Source of the DNA: an uncultured Nostocoides sp.
GTDB taxonomy: Bacteria; Actinomycetota; Actinomycetes; Actinomycetales; Dermatophilaceae
Assembly (NCBI GenBank): GCA_937873315.1
Contig: CALMQX010000034.1
Coordinates: 235,002 to 299,001 of the forward strand
Direction of reading: 5' to 3'
Length of the DNA: 64,000 bases
Part shown: one piece after another, positions 18,192 to 26,508 of the stretch
How positions within the stretch are numbered: the stretch's first letter is position 1
Layout of the letters: every line of letters begins with the position of its first letter
Notes under the pieces: generated by a model
Databases searched by the model: none
The model's input: the letters and a program-made list of their open reading frames with translations, nothing else
What the model was told of the DNA's origin: nothing
Position numbers and translations under genes: made by a program

Positions 18192-19355
18192 GTGGCACAC
18201 GCCAACTCGGACCAACCCCGGTACGACCAGACCGGACCAATAAGCCGCCGCGCCGTCGCGCGCGGCGCTGCCTGGACCATCCCGGTGATCGCCACGGCAA
18301 CGGCCGCGCCGGCATATGCCGTGAGCCCCTGCGCGACGCATGGCACCGCCACCGCGACGGCACCCGGCATCCCGGTCATCGTGACCGTCCCCACCCAGTG
18401 CCTCATTAGTTACACCGTGATTGCGGGATCCGGCGGCCGCAGCGGTGGTGGCGGCGCCCGGCTCACCGGGACCTTCGTCGTCACTGGCAGTGCCACCACT
18501 GCATCCCTCGCTCTCATCCCCGGCGGTGGTGGCACGTCCGGTGGCGGGAGCACGCCAGGAACCGGTGGGCTCGGATACGGCCGCGGAGGCAACTCCCCCG
18601 GTGGCAATGCCGGAACGCGCGGCGGCGGGGGCGGTGGATCGGCCATTCTGCTGGGAGCGGTCTCAAGCAACAAGCCCTTGGTCGTCGCGGGGGGCGGCGG
18701 CGGCGGCAACGGCACCTTTACGAACGCCTTGATTGGCGGCCCTGCAATCGCCGTCAACCCAGGTTTCGCAACCGGGACCGACGGCGGCCCGTCACCGGTT
18801 CAACTCGCGAGCGGCGGGCCAGCCAGCGTGACAAACACCGCCTTGGATCAAAAGGTCACCGCCATACTCCCGGGCGGCAGTTCCGGGTCGGGTGCGACCG
18901 GTGGAGCGGGCGCAAACCCCGCGGCCGGGACGCTGACCTATACCGCCGCGCACACCGAAGTCGTGGGGTTCCTCCTGACCGGCGTAGCCGGGGGCAGCAA
19001 CGGTACAGGCGGACAGGGAGGCGGCAATGGCGGGGATTCGGTGCTGTATGCCACCCAACCCACATCCCCGGCGGGCTACCTCGCCACCACCTACGGCTGG
19101 TCACCCACTCCCGGCGGCGGCGGGGGTGGCGGCTATGCCGGAGGGGGTAGCGGCGGCACCCTAGCGATCAGTGGCAACAGCTACTTCTTAGGCATGGGAA
19201 GCGGAGGCGGCGGCGGTAGCAATTACACCGGTGGCCAGTCGGGGCTGCCCGGCACGGTCACTGGCGGCTCTGTCACCGTCAGCAGTAGCGGCGTTCAGCC
19301 AGCAACCGTCGGTGCCGTCAACGGCGCCAACGGCTCAGTGACGATTACCTGGTAA
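18192..19355 (+). CDS. Exported glycine-rich protein
   Basis: 387 residues from GTG 18192 with a GGAGGGG ribosome site. The N-terminus PISRRAVARGAAWTIPVI then ATATAAPAYA is a twin-arginine-like signal of the kind common on actinobacterial envelope proteins. The mature part is glycine-rich with long Gly runs (GGGGGGSAILLG, GGGGGGGYAGGG) and ends in a beta-type tail (GANGSVTITW). It resembles phage- and envelope-associated glycine-rich domain proteins. A structural surface role is likely; no enzyme motif is seen. Confidence 0.78.
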   Translation: MAHANSDQPRYDQTGPISRRAVARGAAWTIPVIATATAAPAYAVSPCATHGTATATAPGIPVIVTVPTQCLISYTVIAGSGGRSGGGGARLTGTFVVTGSATTASLALIPGGGGTSGGGSTPGTGGLGYGRGGNSPGGNAGTRGGGGGGSAILLGAVSSNKPLVVAGGGGGGNGTFTNALIGGPAIAVNPGFATGTDGGPSPVQLASGGPASVTNTALDQKVTAILPGGSSGSGATGGAGANPAAGTLTYTAAHTEVVGFLLTGVAGGSNGTGGQGGGNGGDSVLYATQPTSPAGYLATTYGWSPTPGGGGGGGYAGGGSGGTLAISGNSYFLGMGSGGGGGSNYTGGQSGLPGTVTGGSVTVSSSGVQPATVGAVNGANGSVTITW

Positions 19356-19374
19356 CCGCACCTAGGGTGGGCCC

Positions 19375-20604
19375 ATGACGGCCCGCACCATCGCTCAACG
19401 GATCGCCCCAGACCTCAAGGCGATCCGGCGCGAGATCCATGCTGACCCAGAGATCGGGTTGAGGCTACCCCGCACCCAACGCCGCATCCTCGACGCCCTG
19501 GCCGGGCTCGACCTCGAGATCACCCTGGGCGACTCGCTCGACTCTGTGGTCGCTGTGCTGCGTGGGCGTGGGCTCCCGGCCGGGGGAAGCACCCGCCCCT
19601 CGGTCCTATTGCGCGCAGACATGGATGCCCTCCCCGTCGATGAACTCGTCGACCTCTCGTATGCCGCGACCAATGGCGCCATGCACGCCTGCGGCCACGA
19701 CCTCCACGTCGCCGGGCTGGTCGGTGCCGCACGCATCCTGCACGAGCTGCGCGATGACCTGGCGGGCGATGTCGTCTTCATGTTCCAGCCGGCCGAGGAA
19801 GGCCCCGGTGGTGCCGCGCCCATGGTCGCCGAGGGAGTCCTCGACGCGAGCGGCACTCGGGTGTCGGCGGCATACACCGTCCATGTGGTCTCCAGCGACT
19901 ATCCGTGCGGGACCTGGTGGGGCCGGCCCGGGCCGATCATGGCGGCCGCCGATGAAGCCATCATCACGGTGCACGGGCAAGGTGGGCATGGGTCCACCCC
20001 TCACCAAGCGCTGGACCCGGTGCCGGTTGCCTGCGAGATCGTGCTGGCACTGCAGACCATGGTGACGCGCACGTTCTCGGTCTTCGACCCGGTGGTGGTC
20101 ACGGTGGGGGTCATCCGCGCGGGGACCAAGGACAACATCATCCCGGACACCGCGCGGATAGAGGCGACGGTGCGGACCTTGTCCCACGAGAACCGCACCG
20201 CGATCCAGTCCCGCATCACGACCTTGGCCACCAAGATCGCCGAAGCGCACGGCATGACCGCGGAGGTGGACTACCGCGCGACGTACCCCGTGACCGTCAA
20301 CCACGATGAGGAGTTCGCCTTCGCCCAAGGAGTTGCCGTCGATCTGTTCGGGGAGAACCGCTGGGTCAATATGCCGGAGCCCGAGTTGGGCTCGGAAGAC
20401 ATGAGCGTGGTGCACGAGCAGGTGCCGGGCGCGTACCTCTTCCTCGGCGCGGCCGTTGGCGAGCCCAGCGAATGGGAGACCAATCACTCTCCGCGGGCGG
20501 CCTTCGATGATGCCGTGTTACCGGATGCCGCGGCATTCCTCGCCGAATGCGCGCTGCGACGACTGAGGGCTGAGCCCAGCGGCGCTTCCAGAAAAGCCGT
20601 TTAG
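19375..20604 (+). CDS. M20 family amidohydrolase
   Basis: 409 residues. Metal-dependent peptidase M20D/aminoacylase family, like N-acyl-amino-acid or IAA-conjugate hydrolases. Metal-binding residues are visible in MHACGHDLHVAGLVG and FQPAEEGPGG, with a C-terminal NHSPRAAFDD His motif. The dimerisation domain has GQGGHGSTPHQALDPV. Cytoplasmic, with no signal. The substrate cannot be told. It starts 19 bp after the glycine-rich gene. Confidence 0.92.
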   Translation: MTARTIAQRIAPDLKAIRREIHADPEIGLRLPRTQRRILDALAGLDLEITLGDSLDSVVAVLRGRGLPAGGSTRPSVLLRADMDALPVDELVDLSYAATNGAMHACGHDLHVAGLVGAARILHELRDDLAGDVVFMFQPAEEGPGGAAPMVAEGVLDASGTRVSAAYTVHVVSSDYPCGTWWGRPGPIMAAADEAIITVHGQGGHGSTPHQALDPVPVACEIVLALQTMVTRTFSVFDPVVVTVGVIRAGTKDNIIPDTARIEATVRTLSHENRTAIQSRITTLATKIAEAHGMTAEVDYRATYPVTVNHDEEFAFAQGVAVDLFGENRWVNMPEPELGSEDMSVVHEQVPGAYLFLGAAVGEPSEWETNHSPRAAFDDAVLPDAAAFLAECALRRLRAEPSGASRKAV

Positions 20605-20613
20605 AGTCCTCCC

Positions 20614-21516
20614 GTGGCCTTTCCCTATCTCGAGGACCTGGTGCGATACCTCACCGGGTTGGATCTCCCGCTACCCATCCCGATGTTCGGCCTGAGCTTG
20701 GTCATCGCGGTGATGATCGCCGTGCACGCCATGCGCGTCGAGCTCCGGCGCCTCTGGGATGGCGGAGAGCTCCAGAATCCGGCTGCCGTCAGCCCTCGCG
20801 TGACATCCCGAGAGCAACTTGAGGACTTCGTTACGAGCTTCGGACTGTGGATGCTCTTCACCGGGGTCGCCGGCGCCCGGCTGTTTTCGATCCTGGAGAA
20901 CCTGCCCGCGCTCTTTGCTGACCCTGCCTCGGTGATCTTCACGCGTTCCGGATTCAATGTCATCGGCGGCCTGGTCGTGGCGACCCTGGTGGGAATCTGG
21001 CTGATTCGCCGGGCAGGCTTGAAGGTGCTGCCGGCGATGGATGCCGCCGGACCCGCCATGATGCTCGGCTACGCCTTGGGCCGAATCGGCTGCCAAATCT
21101 CCGGCGACGGCGACTGGGGCCTCACGGCCAATATGGCGGCCAAGCCGTCCTGGCTGCCCACCTGGCTGTGGGCACAGACGTACGAGGGCAACATCTTGGG
21201 CGAGACCATCCCCGCGCCCGGTGTGTACCCCACCCCGATCTGGGAGATCACCGTCGGGCTCCTGCTCTTTGCCCTGCTGTGGCGACTGCGCGCCCACCCC
21301 TTCACCAAGGGCTGGCTCTTCGCCCTGTATGTCGTGCTGGCCAGTCTGGAGCGCCTGTGGATCGAGCCGCTGCGGGTCAACGAGCGCTACGGCCCGTTCG
21401 ACGCTTCGCAGGCGCAGTACCTCTCCGCCATCGCCCTCGTCGTGGGGCTGGTCTTCCTGGTCCGACTTAGTCGCCGGCGGCAGGTGACGCCAGCGGACGC
21501 CGAAGTCGCGCCCTGA
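20614..21516 (+). CDS. Lgt-like prolipoprotein diacylglyceryl transferase homologue
   Basis: 300 residues with about seven membrane helices. The Lgt signature region reads GRIGCQISGDGDWG, compared with GRIGNFINGE in classic Lgt, so the key Asn and Glu positions are changed; GLWMLFTGVAGARLFSILEN matches the Lgt helix with the catalytic Arg region, and a C-terminal LWIEPLRVNER is also Lgt-like. It could be a second or variant acyltransferase acting on lipids rather than the main Lgt. It follows the M20 hydrolase by 9 bp. Confidence 0.72.
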   Translation: MAFPYLEDLVRYLTGLDLPLPIPMFGLSLVIAVMIAVHAMRVELRRLWDGGELQNPAAVSPRVTSREQLEDFVTSFGLWMLFTGVAGARLFSILENLPALFADPASVIFTRSGFNVIGGLVVATLVGIWLIRRAGLKVLPAMDAAGPAMMLGYALGRIGCQISGDGDWGLTANMAAKPSWLPTWLWAQTYEGNILGETIPAPGVYPTPIWEITVGLLLFALLWRLRAHPFTKGWLFALYVVLASLERLWIEPLRVNERYGPFDASQAQYLSAIALVVGLVFLVRLSRRRQVTPADAEVAP

Positions 21517-21523
21517 TCCGGCG

Positions 21524-22474
21524 CTACGAGCGCACCACAAGGGCCCCGGGGTCGACCACGAAACGCAAGACCGACGCAGTGACAAGGTCGTCCCCGTCGA
21601 CTTGGACCAGTTGAGTCGGCTGGACCCGCACGACCACCTCACGACCACGACGCCGAGTCAGGTGCGGTCCGCCATTCTCGCGTCGCGTGAGTACCCGCGT
21701 CGCCATCGTGGCCCACTGCGCCAACGTCCGCGGTGACACCCGGGCGACATCCAGCACGCCATCGTCTACGGCGGCCTCGGGCAGCAGCACCATGCCACCG
21801 GTGAGGCGACCACAGTTGCCGACCACGACCGTCCGGGTCCCTCGGGTCTTGCCCACCCGGCCATCGAGCTCGATCCCGGCCTGGAATGGCGCATCCCGCA
21901 GGTGCTTGCTGGCACTGACGACATAGGCCGCCCAGCCGACCTTGGCCTTCACCTCCTCGGGGGCATCAACCATGATCTGGGCGTCAAAGCCCAGGCCCGC
22001 CATCACCGTGAAGGCATGCACATTGGGGTCGTCGCGGAGCTCGGCAGGGTTCGGGTGGGCTCGTTGCTCCTGCGTGGGATCGATGATCAGCCAACCGATG
22101 TCGATCGCCCGATTGCGACCGGTCAGGGCGGTGATCATCGCCGTCTCGAGCCGGGCCACGGGAGCGCCGACATTGCGGGCCAACAGGTTGCCGGTCCCCC
22201 CAGGAAGCAGCCCGAGCGGAACCCCGGTCCCAGCGAGCACCTCCGCAACCGCGCGGACCGTCCCGTCACCCCCGAGCACGCAGACCAGACGCGCCCCCGC
22301 CTGCAGGGCCGCGCGGGTCTGCCCAAAGCCGGGGTCCTGCGCAGTCGTCTCGACCCATCGGGGTGCCGGAAAGCCGACGTCATCCGCGACCCGGTCGATT
22401 CTGCGCCGCACGGCTGGCAGGTTCTCAAACTTGGTCGGGTTGACGATGACCACGACCGACGAGGACCTGCTCAC
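21524..22474 (-). CDS. Diacylglycerol kinase-family lipid kinase
   Basis: 316 residues. DAGK catalytic domain: VVIVNPTKFENL at the N-terminus, the nucleotide loop VLGGDGTVRAVAEVL and GLLPGGTGNLLARN. DagK/YegS-type enzymes phosphorylate diacylglycerol or related lipids at the membrane. It ends 7 bp from the Lgt-like gene, which runs convergently. Lgt releases glycerol phosphate lipids, so a lipid-recycling link is conceivable but not shown. Confidence 0.9.
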   Translation of the reverse strand: MSRSSSVVVIVNPTKFENLPAVRRRIDRVADDVGFPAPRWVETTAQDPGFGQTRAALQAGARLVCVLGGDGTVRAVAEVLAGTGVPLGLLPGGTGNLLARNVGAPVARLETAMITALTGRNRAIDIGWLIIDPTQEQRAHPNPAELRDDPNVHAFTVMAGLGFDAQIMVDAPEEVKAKVGWAAYVVSASKHLRDAPFQAGIELDGRVGKTRGTRTVVVGNCGRLTGGMVLLPEAAVDDGVLDVARVSPRTLAQWATMATRVLTRRENGGPHLTRRRGREVVVRVQPTQLVQVDGDDLVTASVLRFVVDPGALVVRS

Positions 22475-22533
22475 AGGGCCGAATCTACTCTCCCCACAAC
22501 GACATCCGAGCCGCGTCCAGGCATAGTTGACCT

Positions 22534-23007
22534 ATGCCGCCGCGCCAACCCGGAGAGCCCCTTGCCCGCAGTTCGCGCGATCTCGTGGCAGCGGCCAACG
22601 CCCGCGTGCGATCCAGGAGTCCGCACGAGGTCGCGGCACTGCTCCAGGACCCCAGTGTTCTGGTGGTGGATATCCGCGACCCACGCGAGTTGGCGCGTGA
22701 GGGCTTGATTCCCGGGGCCTTCCGCGCCCCGCGAGGCATGCTCGAGTTTTGGGTCGACCCGCAAAGCCCGTACTACAAGCCTGCTCTGGACGACGGTCGG
22801 ACGCTCATCCTGTACTGCGGCAGCGCCTGGCGCTCAGCGTTGGCCGCGGCCGCCTTGACCGACATGGGGCGCGATGACGTCGAGCACCTCGAAGGCGGGT
22901 TCACTGCGTGGAAGGCGGCTGGTCTGCCGGTCGACCAGCCCAACGAAGGCCCCCACGATCCCGCCACGACGGCAGGTCGATCACCGCAACCGCCGCCGTC
23001 GGCATAG
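22534..23007 (+). CDS. Rhodanese-like sulfurtransferase
   Basis: 157 residues, single rhodanese domain. DIRDPRELAREGLIPGA and the active-site loop YCGSAWRSA with the catalytic Cys are clear. Transfers sulfane sulfur or works as a persulfide carrier in the cytoplasm. Its last 107 bp overlap the tail of sixA on the other strand. Confidence 0.9.
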   Translation: MPPRQPGEPLARSSRDLVAAANARVRSRSPHEVAALLQDPSVLVVDIRDPRELAREGLIPGAFRAPRGMLEFWVDPQSPYYKPALDDGRTLILYCGSAWRSALAAAALTDMGRDDVEHLEGGFTAWKAAGLPVDQPNEGPHDPATTAGRSPQPPPSA

Positions 23008-23380
23008 GCACCCACTCCCCCGTCAGGGACCGCACCAGCTCCTCGACCGCCGGATTGTGGCTGACCACGGCCGCAACGGACAGCTCCCGGGGCAGCGCGC
23101 GCACCACCTCAACCAGGTCATCGCCGGAGAAGGTGTAGGCCGCCTCATCGAAAACCTGCCGTGCGGCATACGGCAGTTGCGCGCTCACGAGCTCCCAGGT
23201 CTCCCGGGCTCGCTGCGCCACCGAGACCACGGCCAACTCGATCGGCTCGACCTCCTCGGCAATCCAGCGACCCGACTCCGGCGCCTGTCGCCGCCCGCGC
23301 GCGGCCAACGGCCGGTGGCGATCATCGGCTGGGACATCCCAGTCCGACTTCGCATGACGGATGACGACCAACGTGGGCAT
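22901..23380 (-). CDS. SixA-like phosphohistidine phosphatase
   Basis: 159 residues from ATG 23380. The RHG-type motif VIRHAKSDWDVPADDRHRPL is at the N-terminus, and VVSHNPAVEELV holds the second catalytic His. SixA removes phosphate from histidine in phosphorelay or PTS proteins. The tail overlaps the rhodanese gene by 107 bp; both reading frames show normal domain cores, and only the tails share DNA. Confidence 0.9.
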   Translation of the reverse strand: MPTLVVIRHAKSDWDVPADDRHRPLAARGRRQAPESGRWIAEEVEPIELAVVSVAQRARETWELVSAQLPYAARQVFDEAAYTFSGDDLVEVVRALPRELSVAAVVSHNPAVEELVRSLTGEWVPMPTAAVAVIDLPSWRDRGGLRWAGRPADQPPSTQ

Positions 23381-23434
23381 TACGCCAGGTTCCAGTACCA
23401 CCGAGGCTGACGCAAGAGGGCTACTGCCACCAAT

Positions 23435-24109
23435 GTGCCTTACCGTCGATGTGTGAGGTGGACACGGCGGCGGATCGCGGGGGTGTTGGGCATCGCCGCG
23501 GCGTTGGCCCTTGCGCCCTACGCGTGGGTGCGCGTAGCGGCCGTGGGGCACATCTACACGGTGTCGCAGGCGCCCTCAGCGCCAGTCGCAATCGTCTTCG
23601 GTGCCGGGATCTACCCCGACGGCACGCCGATGCTCTTCCTCACCGCACGCCTGGACGTGGCGCGTGAGCTGTATGCCGCAGGCAAGGTGCGTGCCATCCT
23701 CGTCAGCGGCGATAACAGCACGGCCGACTACGACGAGCCGACCGCGATGCAGACCTATCTCGTGGAGCACGGCATTCCCGCTGACAAGGTGGTCCGCGAC
23801 TTCGCCGGGCGCGACACCTACGACTCGTGTGTGCGCGCCCGCCGGATCTTCGGGGTCGAGCGAGCCTTGGTGGTCAGCCAGGGCTACCACGTGCCGCGAG
23901 CCGTGGCCATCTGTCGTGCAGTCGGCATTGACGCCGACGGGGTCGGCGACTGGACGACCCAACACCTGTGGGGGCTCTCCCGAGGTGGCTCGCTGCGCGA
24001 GGTCGCCGCATCCCCCAAAGCTGTCTTTGACCTCATCACCGGACGTGAACCGATCCTGGGCGCACCTGAAGATAGCCTCCAGCGGTCGCTGAATTCGGGA
24101 TCGCCCTGA
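23435..24109 (+). CDS. SanA/YdcF-like DUF218 membrane-anchored protein
   Basis: 224 residues (a GTG at 23453 is an alternative start). One N-terminal membrane helix (residues about 14-34) and a periplasm-facing DUF218 domain with VFGAGIYPDGTPMLFLTARL, VSGDNSTADYDEP and VSQGYHVPRAV. SanA homologues affect envelope permeability to vancomycin in enterobacteria. The molecular reaction is not known. It is divergent from sixA. Confidence 0.86.
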   Translation: MPYRRCVRWTRRRIAGVLGIAAALALAPYAWVRVAAVGHIYTVSQAPSAPVAIVFGAGIYPDGTPMLFLTARLDVARELYAAGKVRAILVSGDNSTADYDEPTAMQTYLVEHGIPADKVVRDFAGRDTYDSCVRARRIFGVERALVVSQGYHVPRAVAICRAVGIDADGVGDWTTQHLWGLSRGGSLREVAASPKAVFDLITGREPILGAPEDSLQRSLNSGSP

Positions 24110-24169
24110 TCACCGAGTTGGGGACTTCCGTCTCGACCTCGCGGCGGAAACCGGCCGTTTCCCCACAGG

Positions 24170-25381
24170 TCAGCTCGTGGCCGACGCCGACGTGGAGGCC
24201 GGCACCGGATGAGTCTCGCGAGCGCGCAGCCAGGGAATGACTGCGGCCAGCGTGACCGCCCCGGTGATCGCGAAAGCCAGTTGATAGCTCCCCCGGTCGA
24301 CGAGCACGCCCGCGATGATCGGGCCGACGATGGAGCCCAGGTCGGCACTCATTTGGTATGCCGCGAGCGCGGGCCCGCCATTGCGCTCTCGGCCGATGAC
24401 GTCGGCGATCGAGGCCTGCTGGGCAGGGTTGAGCGTCCCGGCGCCCAGTCCCGCAACCACGGAAAGGACCACAAGCATCACGAGATTGGTGGCCAACCCC
24501 GTTGCGGCGGTCGCCAGCCCGCTGACGATCAGGCCCGCGATGATGAAGGGCCTGCGGCCAATCGCATCCGAGCGACGACCGGCGACAGTCAGCCCCGCAG
24601 CATTGCCGGCAGCGAATACCGCGAGCGCCATTCCGGCGACCCAGGGTGCCTTGCCGATCACGGCGGTCGCGAAGAGCGGGAGGATGGCATTGCGTACCCC
24701 GAAATTCGCCCAGCCGTTGGCCAGTGCCGATCCGATACCCGCGCGATACGCGCTATCGCGCCAGGCCTCACGGGCGGTCAGCACCGGCAGCACGGGGGCA
24801 CCGTCGGCTGGGCGCAATGCGCTCGGCTGGATCGCCAACGCCACGATCGCCGCGGCGATGAGCAGTGCCACGGAATACACCAGGAAAGGCACCCGCAGGC
24901 CGAGATTTCCCAGCAGCCCACCGACGACCGGGCCAGTGACACCACCGATAAGGAAAGCCGAGGCGTAGGCAGAGGACACCCGGGCACGGATCGTCGGCGG
25001 CGCGATGCGCACCAGCAGAGCGACAGCCGAGACGGTGAACATCGTCGACCCAATCCCGCCCAGGCCGCGGAAGATCACCAACTGGGTGTAGTTCTGCGCG
25101 AATGCCGTGGCGCCGGTGGAGATTGCGACGATGAGCAATCCGATCAAGTAGACCGGACGTTCACCGAGCCGAGCAATCAACCGCCCTCCGCCGGGCGCGA
25201 AGACCAAACGGAAGAAGGCGAAGACGCTCACCACGATGGAACTCGCCGTGGCGCCCACGCCGAAGCTCTGGGCGAACTGCGGGAGGACAGGGGTGATGAG
25301 CCCAAAGCCGACCGCGATGACGAAGGCCGCCGCGATGAGAACCCAGATCTCCCGAGGAATGCGTTCGCGTTCCTGAGTCAT
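24170..25381 (-). CDS. MFS transporter
   Basis: 403 residues from ATG 25381, which overlaps the stop of the upstream GNAT gene (ATGA). Twelve hydrophobic segments are expected. The signature GGRLIARLGERPVYLIG after helix 2 and VAGRRSDAIGRRPFIIAG after helix 8 identify a drug-exporter type MFS (DHA1). The substrate is unknown. Last gene of a PPOX-GNAT-MFS operon. Confidence 0.9.
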   Translation of the reverse strand: MTQERERIPREIWVLIAAAFVIAVGFGLITPVLPQFAQSFGVGATASSIVVSVFAFFRLVFAPGGGRLIARLGERPVYLIGLLIVAISTGATAFAQNYTQLVIFRGLGGIGSTMFTVSAVALLVRIAPPTIRARVSSAYASAFLIGGVTGPVVGGLLGNLGLRVPFLVYSVALLIAAAIVALAIQPSALRPADGAPVLPVLTAREAWRDSAYRAGIGSALANGWANFGVRNAILPLFATAVIGKAPWVAGMALAVFAAGNAAGLTVAGRRSDAIGRRPFIIAGLIVSGLATAATGLATNLVMLVVLSVVAGLGAGTLNPAQQASIADVIGRERNGGPALAAYQMSADLGSIVGPIIAGVLVDRGSYQLAFAITGAVTLAAVIPWLRARETHPVPASTSASATS

Positions 25382-26064
25382 GCCGCACCGCCAAGGCGAG
25401 CGCGCTGCTGGCCATCTGCGGTGAAATTGCTCGGCGCCAGCCAGGTGTCCAGGCGCGACCGCAGGGACGGCCATTCACTATCGAGGACGGCGTACCAGGC
25501 GGTGTCGCGATTGCGACCCTTGGTGACGACATGGTGACGGAAGACGCCCTCGAGCCGATAACCAAGACGCTCCGCCGCTGCGCGGGAGGGCGCGTTGAGT
25601 GCGTCGCACTTCCATTCGAGCCGCCGATAACCCAGGTCGTCAAAGACATGGCCCATGACCAGCCGCTGAGCCTCGGTCGCCGCGACCGTCCGCTTCAGCC
25701 GCGACCCGAGCGCGATCCAGCCGACCTCAATCACGCCATTCGCGGCATCGGCGCGCAGCAGGCTGAGCATTCCTTGCGCGGCGCCTGCCATCATCACGGC
25801 ATACGTGTAATAGCCAGCCGAGCGCTGGGGCAGCAGGAGGCGGACCTCATCAACACTGCGGGGTCGCTCCGCTGGGAGATAGGTCCAGTGGGCGTCGTCG
25901 GTGTCGGCATATGCCGACCACAGGTCAGCCAGGTGAGCCTCGGTGAGGGCGATGAGCGAGCAGGTACGTCCCAGGAGCGAAGTCATCGGCGGCGTTGCCC
26001 GAGGCTGCCAACCAGGAACCTGCGCGCCGACGGGCTGACCCAGCTCGTTGAGCTGCGTCGTCAC
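25378..26064 (-). CDS. GNAT family N-acetyltransferase (RimJ/RimL-like)
   Basis: 228 residues. The acetyl-CoA-binding region lies around the central TVAATEAQRLVMGHVFDDLG, followed by RRLEWKCDALNAPSRAAAER and LGYRLEGVFRHHVV, the classic RimJ-type ending. The acceptor is unknown. Both ends overlap the neighbouring genes by 4 bp, so it is in an operon with PPOX and MFS genes, which suggests detoxification or resistance (inference). Confidence 0.9.
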   Translation of the reverse strand: MTTQLNELGQPVGAQVPGWQPRATPPMTSLLGRTCSLIALTEAHLADLWSAYADTDDAHWTYLPAERPRSVDEVRLLLPQRSAGYYTYAVMMAGAAQGMLSLLRADAANGVIEVGWIALGSRLKRTVAATEAQRLVMGHVFDDLGYRRLEWKCDALNAPSRAAAERLGYRLEGVFRHHVVTKGRNRDTAWYAVLDSEWPSLRSRLDTWLAPSNFTADGQQRARLGGAA

Positions 26065-26462
26065 CGCCGTCCGGCCTGGCTGGTCACCCGATCGGGCCGC
26101 ACTTTGAGAATGATCCGGCCCTGCGGACCCACCGGGTTCGGGTAGTCGCGGCCGAGGTACTTCCTGGAGAGCGCGTCAATGTGATCGCGAGCCTCCTGAC
26201 CGCCGACCGTCTCGACGACCTCGCCGCGCACCTCGATCCAGTCCCAGTCGCTCTCGCGGGAGACCAGCAGCACCGTCATGCGCGGGTTGCGGGCGACATT
26301 CTTGGCGCGCTGTCGCTGCGGTTCGGTGTTGATCAGCACGTAATCGTCATCGCAGTCGACCCACAAGGGCATCGCCTGGAACGAGCCATCGGGCATCTGG
26401 GTGACGACGGTCGCCAAGGTGGTGGTCTTGGCCAACCGGTGCAGGTCAGGGTCGAGAGCCAT
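26061..26462 (-). CDS. PPOX-class (likely F420-dependent) oxidoreductase
   Basis: 133 residues, split beta-barrel flavin/F420-binding fold. Recognisable parts are ATVVTQMPDGSFQAMPLWVD, RAKNVARNPRMTVLL and the ending with VGPQGRIILKVRPDRV. Family members reduce F420-linked or flavin substrates such as biliverdin. First gene of the operon with GNAT and MFS. Confidence 0.87.
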   Translation of the reverse strand: MALDPDLHRLAKTTTLATVVTQMPDGSFQAMPLWVDCDDDYVLINTEPQRQRAKNVARNPRMTVLLVSRESDWDWIEVRGEVVETVGGQEARDHIDALSRKYLGRDYPNPVGPQGRIILKVRPDRVTSQAGRR

Positions 26463-26508
26463 GCCGGTCAGCCTAACCCGGCCTCAGTACGGTCGATCTA
26501 GGCCGGGC

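Noticed and set aside
24144..24159. Terminator between sanA-like and MFS genes
   Set aside because: GGAAAC/GTTTCC hairpin is short and without a T run; too weak to call.
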